64,000 nt of DNA from Flavobacteriaceae bacterium (GCA_002746415.1 NVXD01000003.1:149673-213672); one strand, 5' to 3'; counted from the first letter of the stretch, positions 36,448 through 45,969 are shown. A program made the numbers and translations. The notes: generated by a model from the sequence alone, not told the origin.

Positions 36448-38220
36448 CTAAACAATTTCCATTTTCTTCAATAGGAAAGAGGCATTCATATTTTGGCATA
36501 TCCCTTTCTTAAAGGTATAGTCAAAATGCAATTCGTTGTTTACAATCTCTGCGTCAAAATAATAGTTTTCCACTTCTGGCAATTCTTTAGAGATTTCACA
36601 GAGACTTAAATCATGGGTTGCAATAATTCCTGTAGCATTAGAGCGTACAAGTCGTTCTACAAATTTCCTAGAGCCTATTGCTTTATCCGTACTATTGGTT
36701 CCTTTTAATATTTCATCTAAAACAATAAAATAACGGTCGTTCTGAATCTCATCCACAATAAATTTTAATCGTTTCAATTCAGAAAAGAAATAGGACTCGT
36801 CATCGGTAAGCGAATCCGTTGTGCGCATGCTGGTGATTAGTTTTATGGGGGAATACACTACTTCTGTCGCGCAAACTGGCAGCCCCATATTGGCCATTAC
36901 AATTTGGAGGGAAACGGTACGTAAAAAGGTGCTTTTCCCTGCCATATTGGCCCCCGTAATGATAAAAAACTGCTCCTTATCTATTTCTATTTTATTTGGA
37001 ACACTTTTCTCTTGATCTAACAATGGATGAGAAGCATCTATAGCTTTAAGTATGGTTTGATTATTGCTTATACTAGGAAAATTATATTCGGGGTGATTAA
37101 AGGCAAATCCCCCCAAACTGTTATAGGCATCAAAAAAAGCAATAACGTTGAACCATTTTTCAACTTGTTGTCCATAAGAACTAATCCATTCCTCTATATT
37201 ATAACATTGTCGCAGGTCCCACAACAGAAATGCATTGGCAAAAATCCCTACCAACATGTTGTTTCGTTGGTCTAAATTATTTAAAATATTAGCAAATTTC
37301 TTGAGTATCCCGGAGGTTTTTTCTTTTTCTGAAATTATTTCTTGTCGCATTTCTTTCAGCAGGGGGGTAGAAAATTCCACATTTTCAATCTCTAAAATCA
37401 GTTTTTGATATTGATGAAACGTACTTTGTATCTTGGAGGTGTCCAGTGAAAGTTTATTTACCTTTTTAAGATACCTCCCACTAATTCCTAATCCCAAAAA
37501 GAACCAACCTGCAAGAATCCACCCAGAAATCCAACCCAATATATAAATAGCTATTATACCTAAAGAAAGGATAGAAAACACATTGGTCAAATTCAGCATC
37601 ACTTTAGGAACAAAAGGGATGTAGTTTTTTAACCATTTAAGAATAACCGTATAAGCCGTTTCAGTTTTTACTAAACTTGCTACAGCCGAATATTCTTGCC
37701 TCCACTCAGGCATTTTTGCCAATTCTTCTATAGCTTCTTGCTTCTTTTCTATCTGTGCAATGGAATTTTCAGTAAATATCCCTGCCAAAACTTCACTGCC
37801 TTGTTTTAGTGCTGTTCTATTACAATATTGGTAAAAAGACCCTTTGCCAAACAAATCTATATCCTGACTAAAATGATGCAATGGATTCTTAAATTCGGTT
37901 CCCTCTGCTAAGTGATGGAACTCCCTGTTCAAAACGTCTAGTTCCGTTTTATTTATTTTTAGGAGTGCTTTTAAGGTATCTCTTTTGTATTGTAAATCCG
38001 AATGCCTGGAGACTAAAAAAAGGAAGAGCACAATTGTCACCAAAACAATGCCCATGATTACTTTGGCATTACCCAAACCCAAATAAATACTAAAAGCTGC
38101 CACACAAAAAACCAGCAACCGTATCATACTTGACCCAAATAATTGCTCTTTTACTTTGGACAACTGTACATCAAATTCCTTAATTTGATTATTATAGAAC
38201 GCAATAGGAGTGTTCATCAT
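36448..38220 (-). CDS. Membrane-anchored MutS-like ATPase
   Basis: A 590-residue protein. Two N-terminal transmembrane helices (about 35-75) precede a helical lever region with another hydrophobic pair (about 205-245). The C-terminal MutS ATPase domain has Walker A GANMAGKST, MRTTDSLTDDESYF, Walker B IVLDEILKGTNSTDK and the IATHDL signature. The mismatch-recognition domain of MutS and the Smr domain of MutS2 are both absent, so ordinary mismatch repair is unlikely. The group is frequent in Bacteroidota and uncharacterised. Its start is about 60 bp from the MmcQ gene stop, and it may extend that operon. Confidence 0.88.
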   Translation of the reverse strand: MMNTPIAFYNNQIKEFDVQLSKVKEQLFGSSMIRLLVFCVAAFSIYLGLGNAKVIMGIVLVTIVLFLFLVSRHSDLQYKRDTLKALLKINKTELDVLNREFHHLAEGTEFKNPLHHFSQDIDLFGKGSFYQYCNRTALKQGSEVLAGIFTENSIAQIEKKQEAIEELAKMPEWRQEYSAVASLVKTETAYTVILKWLKNYIPFVPKVMLNLTNVFSILSLGIIAIYILGWISGWILAGWFFLGLGISGRYLKKVNKLSLDTSKIQSTFHQYQKLILEIENVEFSTPLLKEMRQEIISEKEKTSGILKKFANILNNLDQRNNMLVGIFANAFLLWDLRQCYNIEEWISSYGQQVEKWFNVIAFFDAYNSLGGFAFNHPEYNFPSISNNQTILKAIDASHPLLDQEKSVPNKIEIDKEQFFIITGANMAGKSTFLRTVSLQIVMANMGLPVCATEVVYSPIKLITSMRTTDSLTDDESYFFSELKRLKFIVDEIQNDRYFIVLDEILKGTNSTDKAIGSRKFVERLVRSNATGIIATHDLSLCEISKELPEVENYYFDAEIVNNELHFDYTFKKGICQNMNASFLLKKMEIV

Positions 38221-38279
38221 ATACTTAAATTAAACCTTCAAAATCTCAATGTTATGCTTCCCGGGAGAATTTTATATCC

Positions 38280-38636
38280 TTAAAGCGTATCCCATTCTGC
38301 TTTTAGTTTTTTGGTGAATTTGGCAATAACCAAATCAAAAGAGTGGTCTATTAGTTCAATGATTAATTTTGAAGGAATATTTTCTAAAAACAGCGTATTC
38401 CAGTGCACCTTACTCATATGATAACCAGCTGTAATGGCACCATCATACTCTTCCCGCAACTCAATTGCCCTCTCTGGGTCACACTTTAGATTTACTTGGG
38501 AGGGCAGTCTCTCCAATGGAGCCAAAGCAAACATTTTGCCCATGACCTTAAATACTAAGGTCGAAGCATCAAAAGGAAACTCTTCTGTAACACCCTTCTT
38601 TGTAATGCAATAACTTCTAAACTCCTCTATATTCAC
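38280..38636 (-). CDS. MmcQ/YjbR family protein
   Basis: A 118-residue single-domain protein of the MmcQ/YjbR fold (CyaY-like), with KKGVTEEFPFDASTLVFKV at the start and MSKVHWNTLFLENIPSK in the centre. Members are often called DNA-binding, but direct evidence is thin. It starts 3 bp after the Dabb-like lipoprotein gene and forms the tail of the cyclase operon. Confidence 0.9.
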   Translation of the reverse strand: MNIEEFRSYCITKKGVTEEFPFDASTLVFKVMGKMFALAPLERLPSQVNLKCDPERAIELREEYDGAITAGYHMSKVHWNTLFLENIPSKLIIELIDHSFDLVIAKFTKKLKAEWDTL

Positions 38637-38639
38637 ACT

Positions 38640-39035
38640 TTAGTTTATTGTTTGAGAATCATACACAATTACCTTTTCCCAAAGATCACTACATTCTTCA
38701 ACAAAAAGCATATGTGCTGCTTCAGTTTGATATTTTGCCTGCGCCTCTGAAGATTCAAAAGAGACAATTAGCGAATAGGTGAACGAACCATCCACCACAT
38801 CTCTACTAGCTCTTGGTGGCGTTCCAATAAATTGGGTCTTGGCATAAAGAGAATTGTTCATAAACTTGGTAAGCGATGTTTCAAATTTTTCTTTATCTGT
38901 TTGACTATCAGGGTTGTTAAACCAAAAATATACCGTATGCGCAAAGGCTGGGTTAAAGGTATTCATATCATTCTTCTTTTCACCGCAAGATAGCGCGGTA
39001 AGGGTTAAAATTAAAATTGATATAGTTTTTTTCAT
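38640..39035 (-). CDS. Dabb-like (stress-responsive alpha/beta barrel) lipoprotein
   Basis: A 131-residue lipoprotein (lipobox LTALSCGE, Cys at residue 17). The mature part resembles the dimeric alpha/beta-barrel Dabb domain: HTVYFWFNNPDSQTDKEKFE, a central TPPRASRDVVDGSF, then a YSLIVSFESSEAQAKYQ helix-strand unit. Dabb proteins are small ferredoxin-like dimers with varied roles. An exported lipidated form is a common Bacteroidota variant. It is in the operon between DUF4230 and MmcQ, 8 bp from the former. Confidence 0.85.
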   Translation of the reverse strand: MKKTISILILTLTALSCGEKKNDMNTFNPAFAHTVYFWFNNPDSQTDKEKFETSLTKFMNNSLYAKTQFIGTPPRASRDVVDGSFTYSLIVSFESSEAQAKYQTEAAHMLFVEECSDLWEKVIVYDSQTIN

Positions 39036-39043
39036 GTACTTAT

Positions 39044-39667
39044 TTATTTATCTAAAAGTTGTTTTTCTCTATCGGTAATTTTCAAAGCAGAATAATCCAG
39101 TTTCCATCCTATTGTTTCTACTATTTTTTCCATTATCAGTATAGCTTCCAAAGCTTCTTTTCTTGCAGTTTCCATTAAACCGCTTTCCGGTATTTTATCT
39201 TTAATATGTTGTTTTGCCTCTTGATTCAAGGTAGTGAGATCCTCAGGTGAAAACGTATTAAAAAGGCCATTTTTAATATCGTAAAATTGCAAATCTGGTT
39301 CTATGGACAATATTTCTGGTTCAGGAAAATCAGTTAGGGTAATGGTTTTTTTAGTAGTATCAGCCTGCATTAAAACCTTCTTTAAATCATATCCAATTTG
39401 GGCTTTGGCATTTATAATTATCAACGCCTTTTTTTTACTACTCACCAAGCTCATAAAACGCTCCTTGGTGTTTTCGTATTTATATATTTCAGCAAAATCA
39501 CCCTCAACAGAAATGAGTTTGCAAACACTCTTCATTTTTTCCAATAATACGGTAGATTGATGAAGGGTCACTTCTTTACTTTTCTTTTTCCCAAATAGTC
39601 CGTAAAGCCAGTACATAAGAATGGCTCCAAGAATAATTCCCAAAAATATTTCTATGATGCTATCCAT
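39044..39667 (-). CDS. DUF4230 protein
   Basis: A 207-residue protein with one N-terminal membrane helix (residues 5-25) and a soluble DUF4230 domain outside the cytoplasm, with LISVEGDFAEIYKYE, KKALIIINAKAQIGYDL and TITLTDFPEPEIL. Function unknown. Its first codons overlap the end of the DUF4260 gene by 8 bp, so translation is coupled within the operon. Confidence 0.88.
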   Translation of the reverse strand: MDSIIEIFLGIILGAILMYWLYGLFGKKKSKEVTLHQSTVLLEKMKSVCKLISVEGDFAEIYKYENTKERFMSLVSSKKKALIIINAKAQIGYDLKKVLMQADTTKKTITLTDFPEPEILSIEPDLQFYDIKNGLFNTFSPEDLTTLNQEAKQHIKDKIPESGLMETARKEALEAILIMEKIVETIGWKLDYSALKITDREKQLLDK

Positions 39668-40016
39668 GATGTCCTATTTCTCCCAAATGTGTAAATTTAA
39701 ACCCTTTATCATACTTTAAGCCATAGCCAAAGGCTCTATCCATTGCTGCATGTGAAAATAAAATAATTCCTGCTAACATGCACAAAGGTTGTGATAAATA
39801 CACGCCTAAAAGGTAGATTATAATAGCCAATCCCTTGTGGTGAAATATATTGTACATGAGAGCACCCATTTTAGCGTCAATTAAATAACCCAACATCCCA
39901 ATATCAGGGGTTAAAATCAGCACTAAAAACCACCACCACGCATAATCCAATTGACTAAAGAGAAATATCCCAAGGATAAATATGGCTAATTCCTCCAACT
40001 TTAAGGTTGTTTTCAT
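39660..40016 (-). CDS. DUF4260 membrane protein
   Basis: A 118-residue small membrane protein with three or four helices and the family features: WWWFLVLILTPDIGMLGYL, a His pair in YNIFHHKGLA, and HAAMDRAFGYGLKY before the C-terminus. The function is unknown. It overlaps the cyclase gene by 4 bp upstream and DUF4230 by 8 bp downstream. Confidence 0.9.
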   Translation of the reverse strand: MKTTLKLEELAIFILGIFLFSQLDYAWWWFLVLILTPDIGMLGYLIDAKMGALMYNIFHHKGLAIIIYLLGVYLSQPLCMLAGIILFSHAAMDRAFGYGLKYDKGFKFTHLGEIGHHG

Positions 40017-40753
40017 GGCTTTATAATTTCATACAAAACTGGCCTACTGGGACTGGCATCATTTTCAAAAGGTGCTACTTGAAGGTTTAAAAAATAGGTG
40101 CCATCTGCAATGGAATTGTCCACATAAATAAATTCAGTAATAGTAGCCTGTTTTCTAATTTCACCTGCTACATTCCAAAAGGCTTTATGGGAAAGTAATG
40201 CCCCATCATCTTTTTCTTTGTCCACAGAAGGAAGGTCTATCAACAAATGTTCAACGTTTTTTTTAACCAATAACCGCATCGCTTCCTCACATAAATAAGG
40301 TGGATTGGTATTGGCATATTGTCTGGAAAATTTTTCTTTGGTATTAGGCAAGGTTCTTATCACTACAGCATCACGTTTTTTGTTTCCTAAAGCATATTGC
40401 AATTGTTTCTTAGAAATTATAAAATCGTCCCCATTCTTTTCTGGGGCTATGGTGACCACCTCAGCCAAAAAGAAAAACCTTTTTAAATTTTGGTTGATGG
40501 AATGAAATTCTTTGGTAATATGCCCTACACATTCAGTATGCGTACCATGAGCATGTGGATTAAACTGTATGTTATTAAAATTAACCGATGCGCCTTCCGA
40601 TACTTTTATTTTTGACCCATTGGCTATATGGGGTTCAATTTTTGGGGCATCCACATACCACGCATTTACATTGGTTGGGGCTCCGTGCAACGCAATGGAA
40701 AGATCCAGTGGTCTGGATAGGTCAATAGAGTGATTCTTAATTTTTGCAATCAT
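40013..40753 (-). CDS. Cyclase-family hydrolase (kynurenine-formamidase-like)
   Basis: A 246-residue metal-dependent hydrolase of the cyclase/KynB superfamily. The metal site HxHGTHxE is visible in HAHGTHTECVGHI near residue 75, with LLIDLPSVDKEKDDGALLSH further on. Members include kynurenine formamidase, but the longer Bacteroidota version may act on another amide or ester. It heads the five-gene operon continuing to DUF4260, DUF4230, Dabb and MmcQ. Superfamily firm, substrate not known. Confidence 0.88.
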   Translation of the reverse strand: MIAKIKNHSIDLSRPLDLSIALHGAPTNVNAWYVDAPKIEPHIANGSKIKVSEGASVNFNNIQFNPHAHGTHTECVGHITKEFHSINQNLKRFFFLAEVVTIAPEKNGDDFIISKKQLQYALGNKKRDAVVIRTLPNTKEKFSRQYANTNPPYLCEEAMRLLVKKNVEHLLIDLPSVDKEKDDGALLSHKAFWNVAGEIRKQATITEFIYVDNSIADGTYFLNLQVAPFENDASPSRPVLYEIIKP

Positions 40754-40879
40754 AAAACCAATGTTTTATTGAGTGATTCCTTGTTTTTCAAGAGGCGTTC
40801 TTACTAGTTAGTATTAGTTCTCGACGCCACTCCAACAGACAAAGGAAAGCAGAAGAAGGCAAAAACTAATGATTTTAAC

Positions 40880-42025
40880 CTAATTTAATACAAATAAATC
40901 ACTTGCTATCCCGTCACATAAAAATTTTCCTTTTTGGGTGGTTAAAAGCACATCTTCATCAAGTTGCAAAACATTATTGTCTAAATGCTTTTTTGCTTCT
41001 TTTAATAGATGCTGATGGTATTTTTTCCCAAAATTTGATGCTATTTTAGAAAGGGAAACACCCCAAATGGTTCGTAATCCTGTCATCACATATTCATTAT
41101 ACTGATTGGCAATTGTCAGGGTTTCAACTTCCATAGGTAGCTCACCTTTAGCAATGGCTTTTATATATGTTGTGTTATTCTTAATGTTCCAACCCCTATG
41201 CCCACCATCAAACGAATGTGCAGATGGACCAATACCTAAATACTTTTTTCCTTGCCAATACGAGGTGTTGTGTTTGGAGAAAAAACCAGGCTTCCCAAAA
41301 TTAGAAATTTCGTAATTGGTATACCCTGCCTTTGTTAGTGTATCTACAAGAATGTGGAAGTGTTCTTCTACTACAGCATCATCAACAGCTTTTATGGTTC
41401 CTTTCTTAATAAAACTCGCCAATGCCGTTTTTGGCTCTACCGTTAAGGCATAACTAGAAATATGAGGAATATTAAAGGATAGTGCCTTTTCAATATTCTG
41501 TATCCATTTGGCATTATCCATATTGGGCATTCCGTAAATAAGGTCTATGGTGATGTTCTCAAAGTATTGCGTAGCCTCCTTCAAACAATTTTCTGCCTCA
41601 TCTGAATTATGGGCACGGTTCATCAGTTTTAAATCATCATCAAAAAAAGATTGTATTCCTATACTGAGGCGGTTGATTCCAATACTCCTATACTCCTTGA
41701 AAATAGTACTCGACTCCCCGCGTGCTGTCATTAAATCATCTGGATTGGCCTCAAGTGTAATTTCAGGATGGTCGGCTACTTGGTAATTTTTATAAATGGT
41801 ATCCAATAAGAATTTCAGCTCATCCATGGAAAGCAGGGAAGGGGTTCCTCCTCCAAAATAAATGGTTTCCACAACGTCATCTAGCACTTCCTTTTTACGA
41901 AGTATAAGTTCATTTTTAAGGGCGATAACCATTTCTTCCTTTTTCCCCATTGCCGTAGAAAAATGAAAATCACAATAGTGACAGGCTTGTTTACAAAATG
42001 GTATGTGGATGTATATTCCGCTCAT
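40880..42025 (-). CDS. hemW: Radical SAM heme chaperone HemW
   Basis: A 381-residue radical SAM protein. The [4Fe-4S] motif is C11-x3-C15-x2-C18 (CKQACHYCDF), followed by the GGGTPSLL SAM-binding stretch and the HemW/HemN C-terminal domain (WQGKKYLGIGPSAHSFDG). It lacks the extra N-terminal region of true HemN, which supports HemW, a heme-binding chaperone rather than coproporphyrinogen oxidase. It lies 41 bp downstream of ruvC on the same strand. Confidence 0.93.
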   Translation of the reverse strand: MSGIYIHIPFCKQACHYCDFHFSTAMGKKEEMVIALKNELILRKKEVLDDVVETIYFGGGTPSLLSMDELKFLLDTIYKNYQVADHPEITLEANPDDLMTARGESSTIFKEYRSIGINRLSIGIQSFFDDDLKLMNRAHNSDEAENCLKEATQYFENITIDLIYGMPNMDNAKWIQNIEKALSFNIPHISSYALTVEPKTALASFIKKGTIKAVDDAVVEEHFHILVDTLTKAGYTNYEISNFGKPGFFSKHNTSYWQGKKYLGIGPSAHSFDGGHRGWNIKNNTTYIKAIAKGELPMEVETLTIANQYNEYVMTGLRTIWGVSLSKIASNFGKKYHQHLLKEAKKHLDNNVLQLDEDVLLTTQKGKFLCDGIASDLFVLN

Positions 42026-42066
42026 TATTTCTAGCTACAGTTAACAGTACTGTCGACTGCTACTGC

Positions 42067-42621
42067 CTACTTTTTAACTCTATTTTCATTTTGTTTCACA
42101 AAAGCATCCCAGCCAGAATAACTTTTCCCTACCGTAATGCGACCTTGGTTATAAAAATGACAAACTGCAGCAGCTAATCCATCTGTGCTATCTAAATTTT
42201 TAGGAAGTGTTTTTAAGCCCAATGTACTCTGCAACATTTTTGCCACTTGTTCTTTACTCGCATTTCCATTACCAGTAATGGCCATTTTGATCTTTTTTGG
42301 CAAATATTCCGTTATTGGAATTTCTCTAGAAAGTCCGGCTGCCATAGCTACACCCTGTGCCCTTCCCAGTTTAAGCATGGATTGCACATTTTTGCCAAAG
42401 AAAGGTGCTTCAATGGCAATTTCATCTGGGTGATAGGTGTCTATCAATTCAATGGTCCGCTCAAAAATAAGTTTGAGCTTGGTATAGGGGTCCTTATATT
42501 TTTGAAGCAAAAGCTCATTCATTTGCAGGAACTCCATTTCCTTGTCCACCACCTTGATCAAACCAAATCCCATAATGGTGGTTCCCGGATCTATTCCCAA
42601 TATAATTTTCTCGTTAGCCAA
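42067..42621 (-). CDS. ruvC: Holliday junction resolvase RuvC
   Basis: A 184-residue endonuclease that resolves Holliday junctions as a dimer with RuvAB. Catalytic acids are visible: D11 (LGIDPGTT), E71 (IAIEAPFF) and the C-terminal DSTDGLAAAVCH pair. Length and order of motifs are those of standard RuvC. It starts 5 bp after the TonB-like lipoprotein gene, so a conserved repair gene is driven at least partly from the BlaI-controlled operon upstream. Confidence 0.95.
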   Translation of the reverse strand: MANEKIILGIDPGTTIMGFGLIKVVDKEMEFLQMNELLLQKYKDPYTKLKLIFERTIELIDTYHPDEIAIEAPFFGKNVQSMLKLGRAQGVAMAAGLSREIPITEYLPKKIKMAITGNGNASKEQVAKMLQSTLGLKTLPKNLDSTDGLAAAVCHFYNQGRITVGKSYSGWDAFVKQNENRVKK

Positions 42622-42626
42622 TACTT

Positions 42627-43103
42627 TTAATTTGTGTTTATAATGATTGGGATTCTAAATTTTGCGGTAACAGGAATTCCTCTTTTTATAGCTGGTTCCA
42701 AATGTGGCAATGTTTTTAGACTTTGAATGATAACTCCATCAAACTCAGGTATCTGACGAACTATTTCTTCATTCTGTTCCATATCTACTACTGATATTTT
42801 TCCATTATTATCAATTAGAAAATCCAAATAGAGCGTATCAATAATATTCGACTCCAATACAAATTCAAACTCACTTAAGGTTGCTGAAAAATGTGCCAAT
42901 AAGGTGTCTTGAAAACATTGGCGCTGTTCTGGTTTGGACACTGTTTCATCACATGTATCAAACAGAGGATATTGGTCCACGTCATTCCAATCAATAGTAC
43001 TCATGTCTTGATCTACTAGTTTTTGGGTCCTGGTTTCTTTAGACGCAAACCAATCACAAGAAACCAACAGCAAGAAACATCCTATAACCCAAAGCTTTCG
43101 CAT
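42627..43103 (-). CDS. TonB-C-like lipoprotein
   Basis: A 158-residue lipoprotein (lipobox LLLVSCDW, Cys at residue 16). After a short linker it carries the two-cysteine preface (YPLFDTCDE, then QRQCFQDTLLAHF) and a weak TonB C-terminal-like domain ending VTAKFRIPIII. The same arrangement occurs twice in the M56 protein of this operon (FPGCE, ACFQEKI), so this gene looks like a shed or duplicated copy of that module. Probably periplasmic. Specific role unknown. Confidence 0.78.
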   Translation of the reverse strand: MRKLWVIGCFLLLVSCDWFASKETRTQKLVDQDMSTIDWNDVDQYPLFDTCDETVSKPEQRQCFQDTLLAHFSATLSEFEFVLESNIIDTLYLDFLIDNNGKISVVDMEQNEEIVRQIPEFDGVIIQSLKTLPHLEPAIKRGIPVTAKFRIPIIINTN

Positions 43104-43147
43104 GAAATACTATATTCTTTGGGGAAATTACGATTTTTTGGAATACT

Positions 43148-44287
43148 TTAATCCACAGCGTAATGGATTTCCTCTTTCAGTTCGGTAATACGTTTTTTAG
43201 CAAAACCACTAAAATAGCTTTCTTCCTTTCCTGTTTTTTTCAAAAGCCGCTCGTAGTATTCCAATTTCACTTTGGAATCTTTATAATATTCGTCTGCTAG
43301 AACACAGACTTGATAATAGGCAATAGCATTGGAGGTATCCTCTTGATATGCCTTTTTATAATACTCCAATGATGCTTTTATGTTGTGCTTTAATTTGGAC
43401 AAGCGCCCAAGTGCACCATATTCCTTGTCTAAAATAGGATCTTGTTCTGCTATGGATTTCTTAATATACACTATGGCGCTATCCAATTGTTTTTCTTTCC
43501 AAAACACGCTCCCCAGACCATACAATGCTTCACCCTTAGCAGCATCAAATTCATGGAGTCTCTTGTAATTGATTTTCGCTTTTTCAAACTCCCATAACTT
43601 AAGATAGGCGTGGGCCAATTTTCTATATATATGTTGCTTATGCTCCCCTAGAGCAATGAGTTCTTCAAAAGGCGGAATTGCTTTTTCATGTTCGTCATTA
43701 TTAAAATACGCCAGGGCTTTTAGGTTAATGAGGGCTACATCTTTTGGGTAAAATGCCAACCCCTTGTCAATATATTTTAGGGCATTGTTTTTCTCATGTA
43801 ATCCTACATAAAATTTCCCTAACTGAAATAAGCTTCGTAGGTGTGTACTGTCTAAAGCAACAGCCTCTTTAAGTGAAAGAGCTCCTTCTTTATTTTTTCC
43901 CTGACCTTGCAACGACCTTCCTAAATAATAAAAATACTCAGGGTTATCCTTATTTTTTTTGATGAGACGTTCAAAAACCAATTGGGATTTTATTACTTTT
44001 TTGGTCTTTACATATAATTTTCCAAGTTCAAAATGGGCAACGGTTTGGTTGCTGTCTTGGTCAACCAAATTTTCATACTGCACTATGGCCTTGTCATAAT
44101 TTCCAATGGCATTATATGCCCTAGCAATCTGTAGACTAGATTTTTTAGAGCCTACTTTGGCATATTCATTTATAGCCTGGGTGTAATTACCAAGGGTGTA
44201 CAGGCTATCTGCTATTGGCAAAGTCGAGGACTGTGCTTCGGCTTTACATACGGCTAGGCTTATTAATATTATAACTGAGGCTCTCAA
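43148..44287 (-). CDS. Exported TPR-repeat protein
   Basis: A 379-residue protein with a signal peptide (ends CKAEAQSS) and about nine tetratricopeptide repeats filling the rest, for example YDKAIVQYENLVDQDSNQTV and HEKAIPPFEELIALG. This predicts a periplasmic superhelical scaffold. It begins 8 bp after the M56/TonB gene, so it belongs to the BlaI-M56 operon and is a candidate partner or output of that signalling pair. Confidence 0.87.
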   Translation of the reverse strand: MRASVIILISLAVCKAEAQSSTLPIADSLYTLGNYTQAINEYAKVGSKKSSLQIARAYNAIGNYDKAIVQYENLVDQDSNQTVAHFELGKLYVKTKKVIKSQLVFERLIKKNKDNPEYFYYLGRSLQGQGKNKEGALSLKEAVALDSTHLRSLFQLGKFYVGLHEKNNALKYIDKGLAFYPKDVALINLKALAYFNNDEHEKAIPPFEELIALGEHKQHIYRKLAHAYLKLWEFEKAKINYKRLHEFDAAKGEALYGLGSVFWKEKQLDSAIVYIKKSIAEQDPILDKEYGALGRLSKLKHNIKASLEYYKKAYQEDTSNAIAYYQVCVLADEYYKDSKVKLEYYERLLKKTGKEESYFSGFAKKRITELKEEIHYAVD

Positions 44288-44295
44288 GGTTGCTT

Positions 44296-45942
44296 TTATT
44301 CTAGTTTAAATGTAATGGGCATTGAAAAAATAACATTGACTACTTTGCCATGATGTTCCCCAGCACTCATTTGAGGTAATTTTTGAATTATTCTTAAAGC
44401 TTCCTTTTCTAACAATTCATGTGGGCCTCTATACCTAATATTTCCTATTTCTCCATTCTTGAAAATTGTAAAAATAAAATTCACCCTGCCTACAATGCCT
44501 TTTTCTTGAGCTTCTAGTGGATACTTAAAATTTTTACGAATATGTTCCTGTATTTTTTCTTTAAAACAGGCTCCTTTATCAGCTACATTTTCACATCCTG
44601 GAAAAACTGGGACGTTTTCTACGTATGAAAAGGAAACGTCAGTTTTAGTTTCCCAATAGCTACCCTTCATAACGTCTGATGCCTTATCCCCTTGTAATCT
44701 AAAAGTTATGGGAATAGAAAAAGGGACATTCACTGCTATTCCATTTTGTCTTCCTGCCGTCATAGGAGGTAATTTCTGAATAATTCGTAATGCTTCACCT
44801 TCCAATAATTCATGTGGTCCCCTGTATCTAATTTTTCCAATACTTCCATCTTTTTGGACGGTAAACATAATGTTTACTCGGCCTTGCAATCCTAATTCTT
44901 GCGCATATTCAGGGTAATTAAAATTCTTTTTAATATGTTCTATTATTTTTTCTTGAAAACAGGCTCTTGGGTCTTTGCTGTCTTCACAGCCAGGGAAAAT
45001 GGGTACTTCATCAACAACAGCATAAGGCACATCTATGGGTTCACTTTTAAGATTTGTGCCCTCAATTTCATTAGTTTCTTTCTTTTCAACTTCACAAGAG
45101 GTATAGCACATCATTCCCAATACCAAAGGCAACAATGCTAAATATTTTAATTGATAAATTCGTTTTGATTTTGCTTTTTGTAACATGACGATTCGTTTTT
45201 TGATTAATGATGATTTAAAAAATTGATTGACAAATGAGATGTTTTGTGTCTGAAAGACCTGTGATAACAACAATTGGTACTGCTCCTTTTTATGGGTTTT
45301 GGAAACTTGTGCATCAGCAATAAATTCGTGTAATTCCGACATTCTATTTTGGTATATATACACCAATGGGTTGAACCAACCCACAATTCGCATCAATTCA
45401 AAAAACAAGAGATCCAAAGAATGTTTTTGTTTGATGTGTACCAACTCATGTTGTACGATACCCTCATATTCTTTCTCTAGTATCTGATCGCCCATAAATA
45501 TGGTCTTAAAAAATGAAAAGGCCATTTTACTGCGGTGTACAATGACTCTAGTAAAGGTTTGAAAATAATGCACTTCTCCTTTTTTTCTGAGGCTATAAAT
45601 TTGATAGATTTTATATGCAAAAAATAAGACGGCCAACAACATTCCCCCAAAAAGGACTCCTTCTAACAATGATATTTGTAATACGTTGGAATTCTCTGTT
45701 TGGGACACAGTTACTCCCTGCAAATCCATATTCCATAAATATTCTGGATAGGCTGCAAATTGTTCTGGAATACTTGTTTTTAAGGCTTCTATTTTTATCC
45801 ATGGTAGTAGCATAGACAGTACATAGGTTCCCATAAGATATATTCTGTTCCATTGAAAAAAGGTCTCCTTTTTTAAGAACAGATCATAAATGACCAAAAA
45901 CAACAACTGAAATGCTACGCATTCAATGATATACTGTACCAT
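44296..45942 (-). CDS. M56-family metalloprotease with two tandem TonB C-terminal domains, system 2
   Basis: A 548-residue protein. The membrane protease part (about 1-290) has zinc motif HELVH (165-169) and the later SELHEFIADAQV. The periplasmic part holds two TonB_C-type domains (about 320-425 and 440-548), each introduced by a two-cysteine element (FPGCE then ACFQEKI, and FPGCE then ACFKEKI). The domains are so alike, down to RYRGPHELLE and ALRIIQKLP, that they arose by recent tandem duplication. Such M56-TonB fusions are usual in Bacteroidota, and the TonB-like part may receive a signal rather than energise transport. It follows the BlaI-like gene by 27 bp. Confidence 0.9.
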   Translation of the reverse strand: MVQYIIECVAFQLLFLVIYDLFLKKETFFQWNRIYLMGTYVLSMLLPWIKIEALKTSIPEQFAAYPEYLWNMDLQGVTVSQTENSNVLQISLLEGVLFGGMLLAVLFFAYKIYQIYSLRKKGEVHYFQTFTRVIVHRSKMAFSFFKTIFMGDQILEKEYEGIVQHELVHIKQKHSLDLLFFELMRIVGWFNPLVYIYQNRMSELHEFIADAQVSKTHKKEQYQLLLSQVFQTQNISFVNQFFKSSLIKKRIVMLQKAKSKRIYQLKYLALLPLVLGMMCYTSCEVEKKETNEIEGTNLKSEPIDVPYAVVDEVPIFPGCEDSKDPRACFQEKIIEHIKKNFNYPEYAQELGLQGRVNIMFTVQKDGSIGKIRYRGPHELLEGEALRIIQKLPPMTAGRQNGIAVNVPFSIPITFRLQGDKASDVMKGSYWETKTDVSFSYVENVPVFPGCENVADKGACFKEKIQEHIRKNFKYPLEAQEKGIVGRVNFIFTIFKNGEIGNIRYRGPHELLEKEALRIIQKLPQMSAGEHHGKVVNVIFSMPITFKLE

Positions 45943-45969
45943 ACCTTTATTTTTATGTTAACCTTGGTT

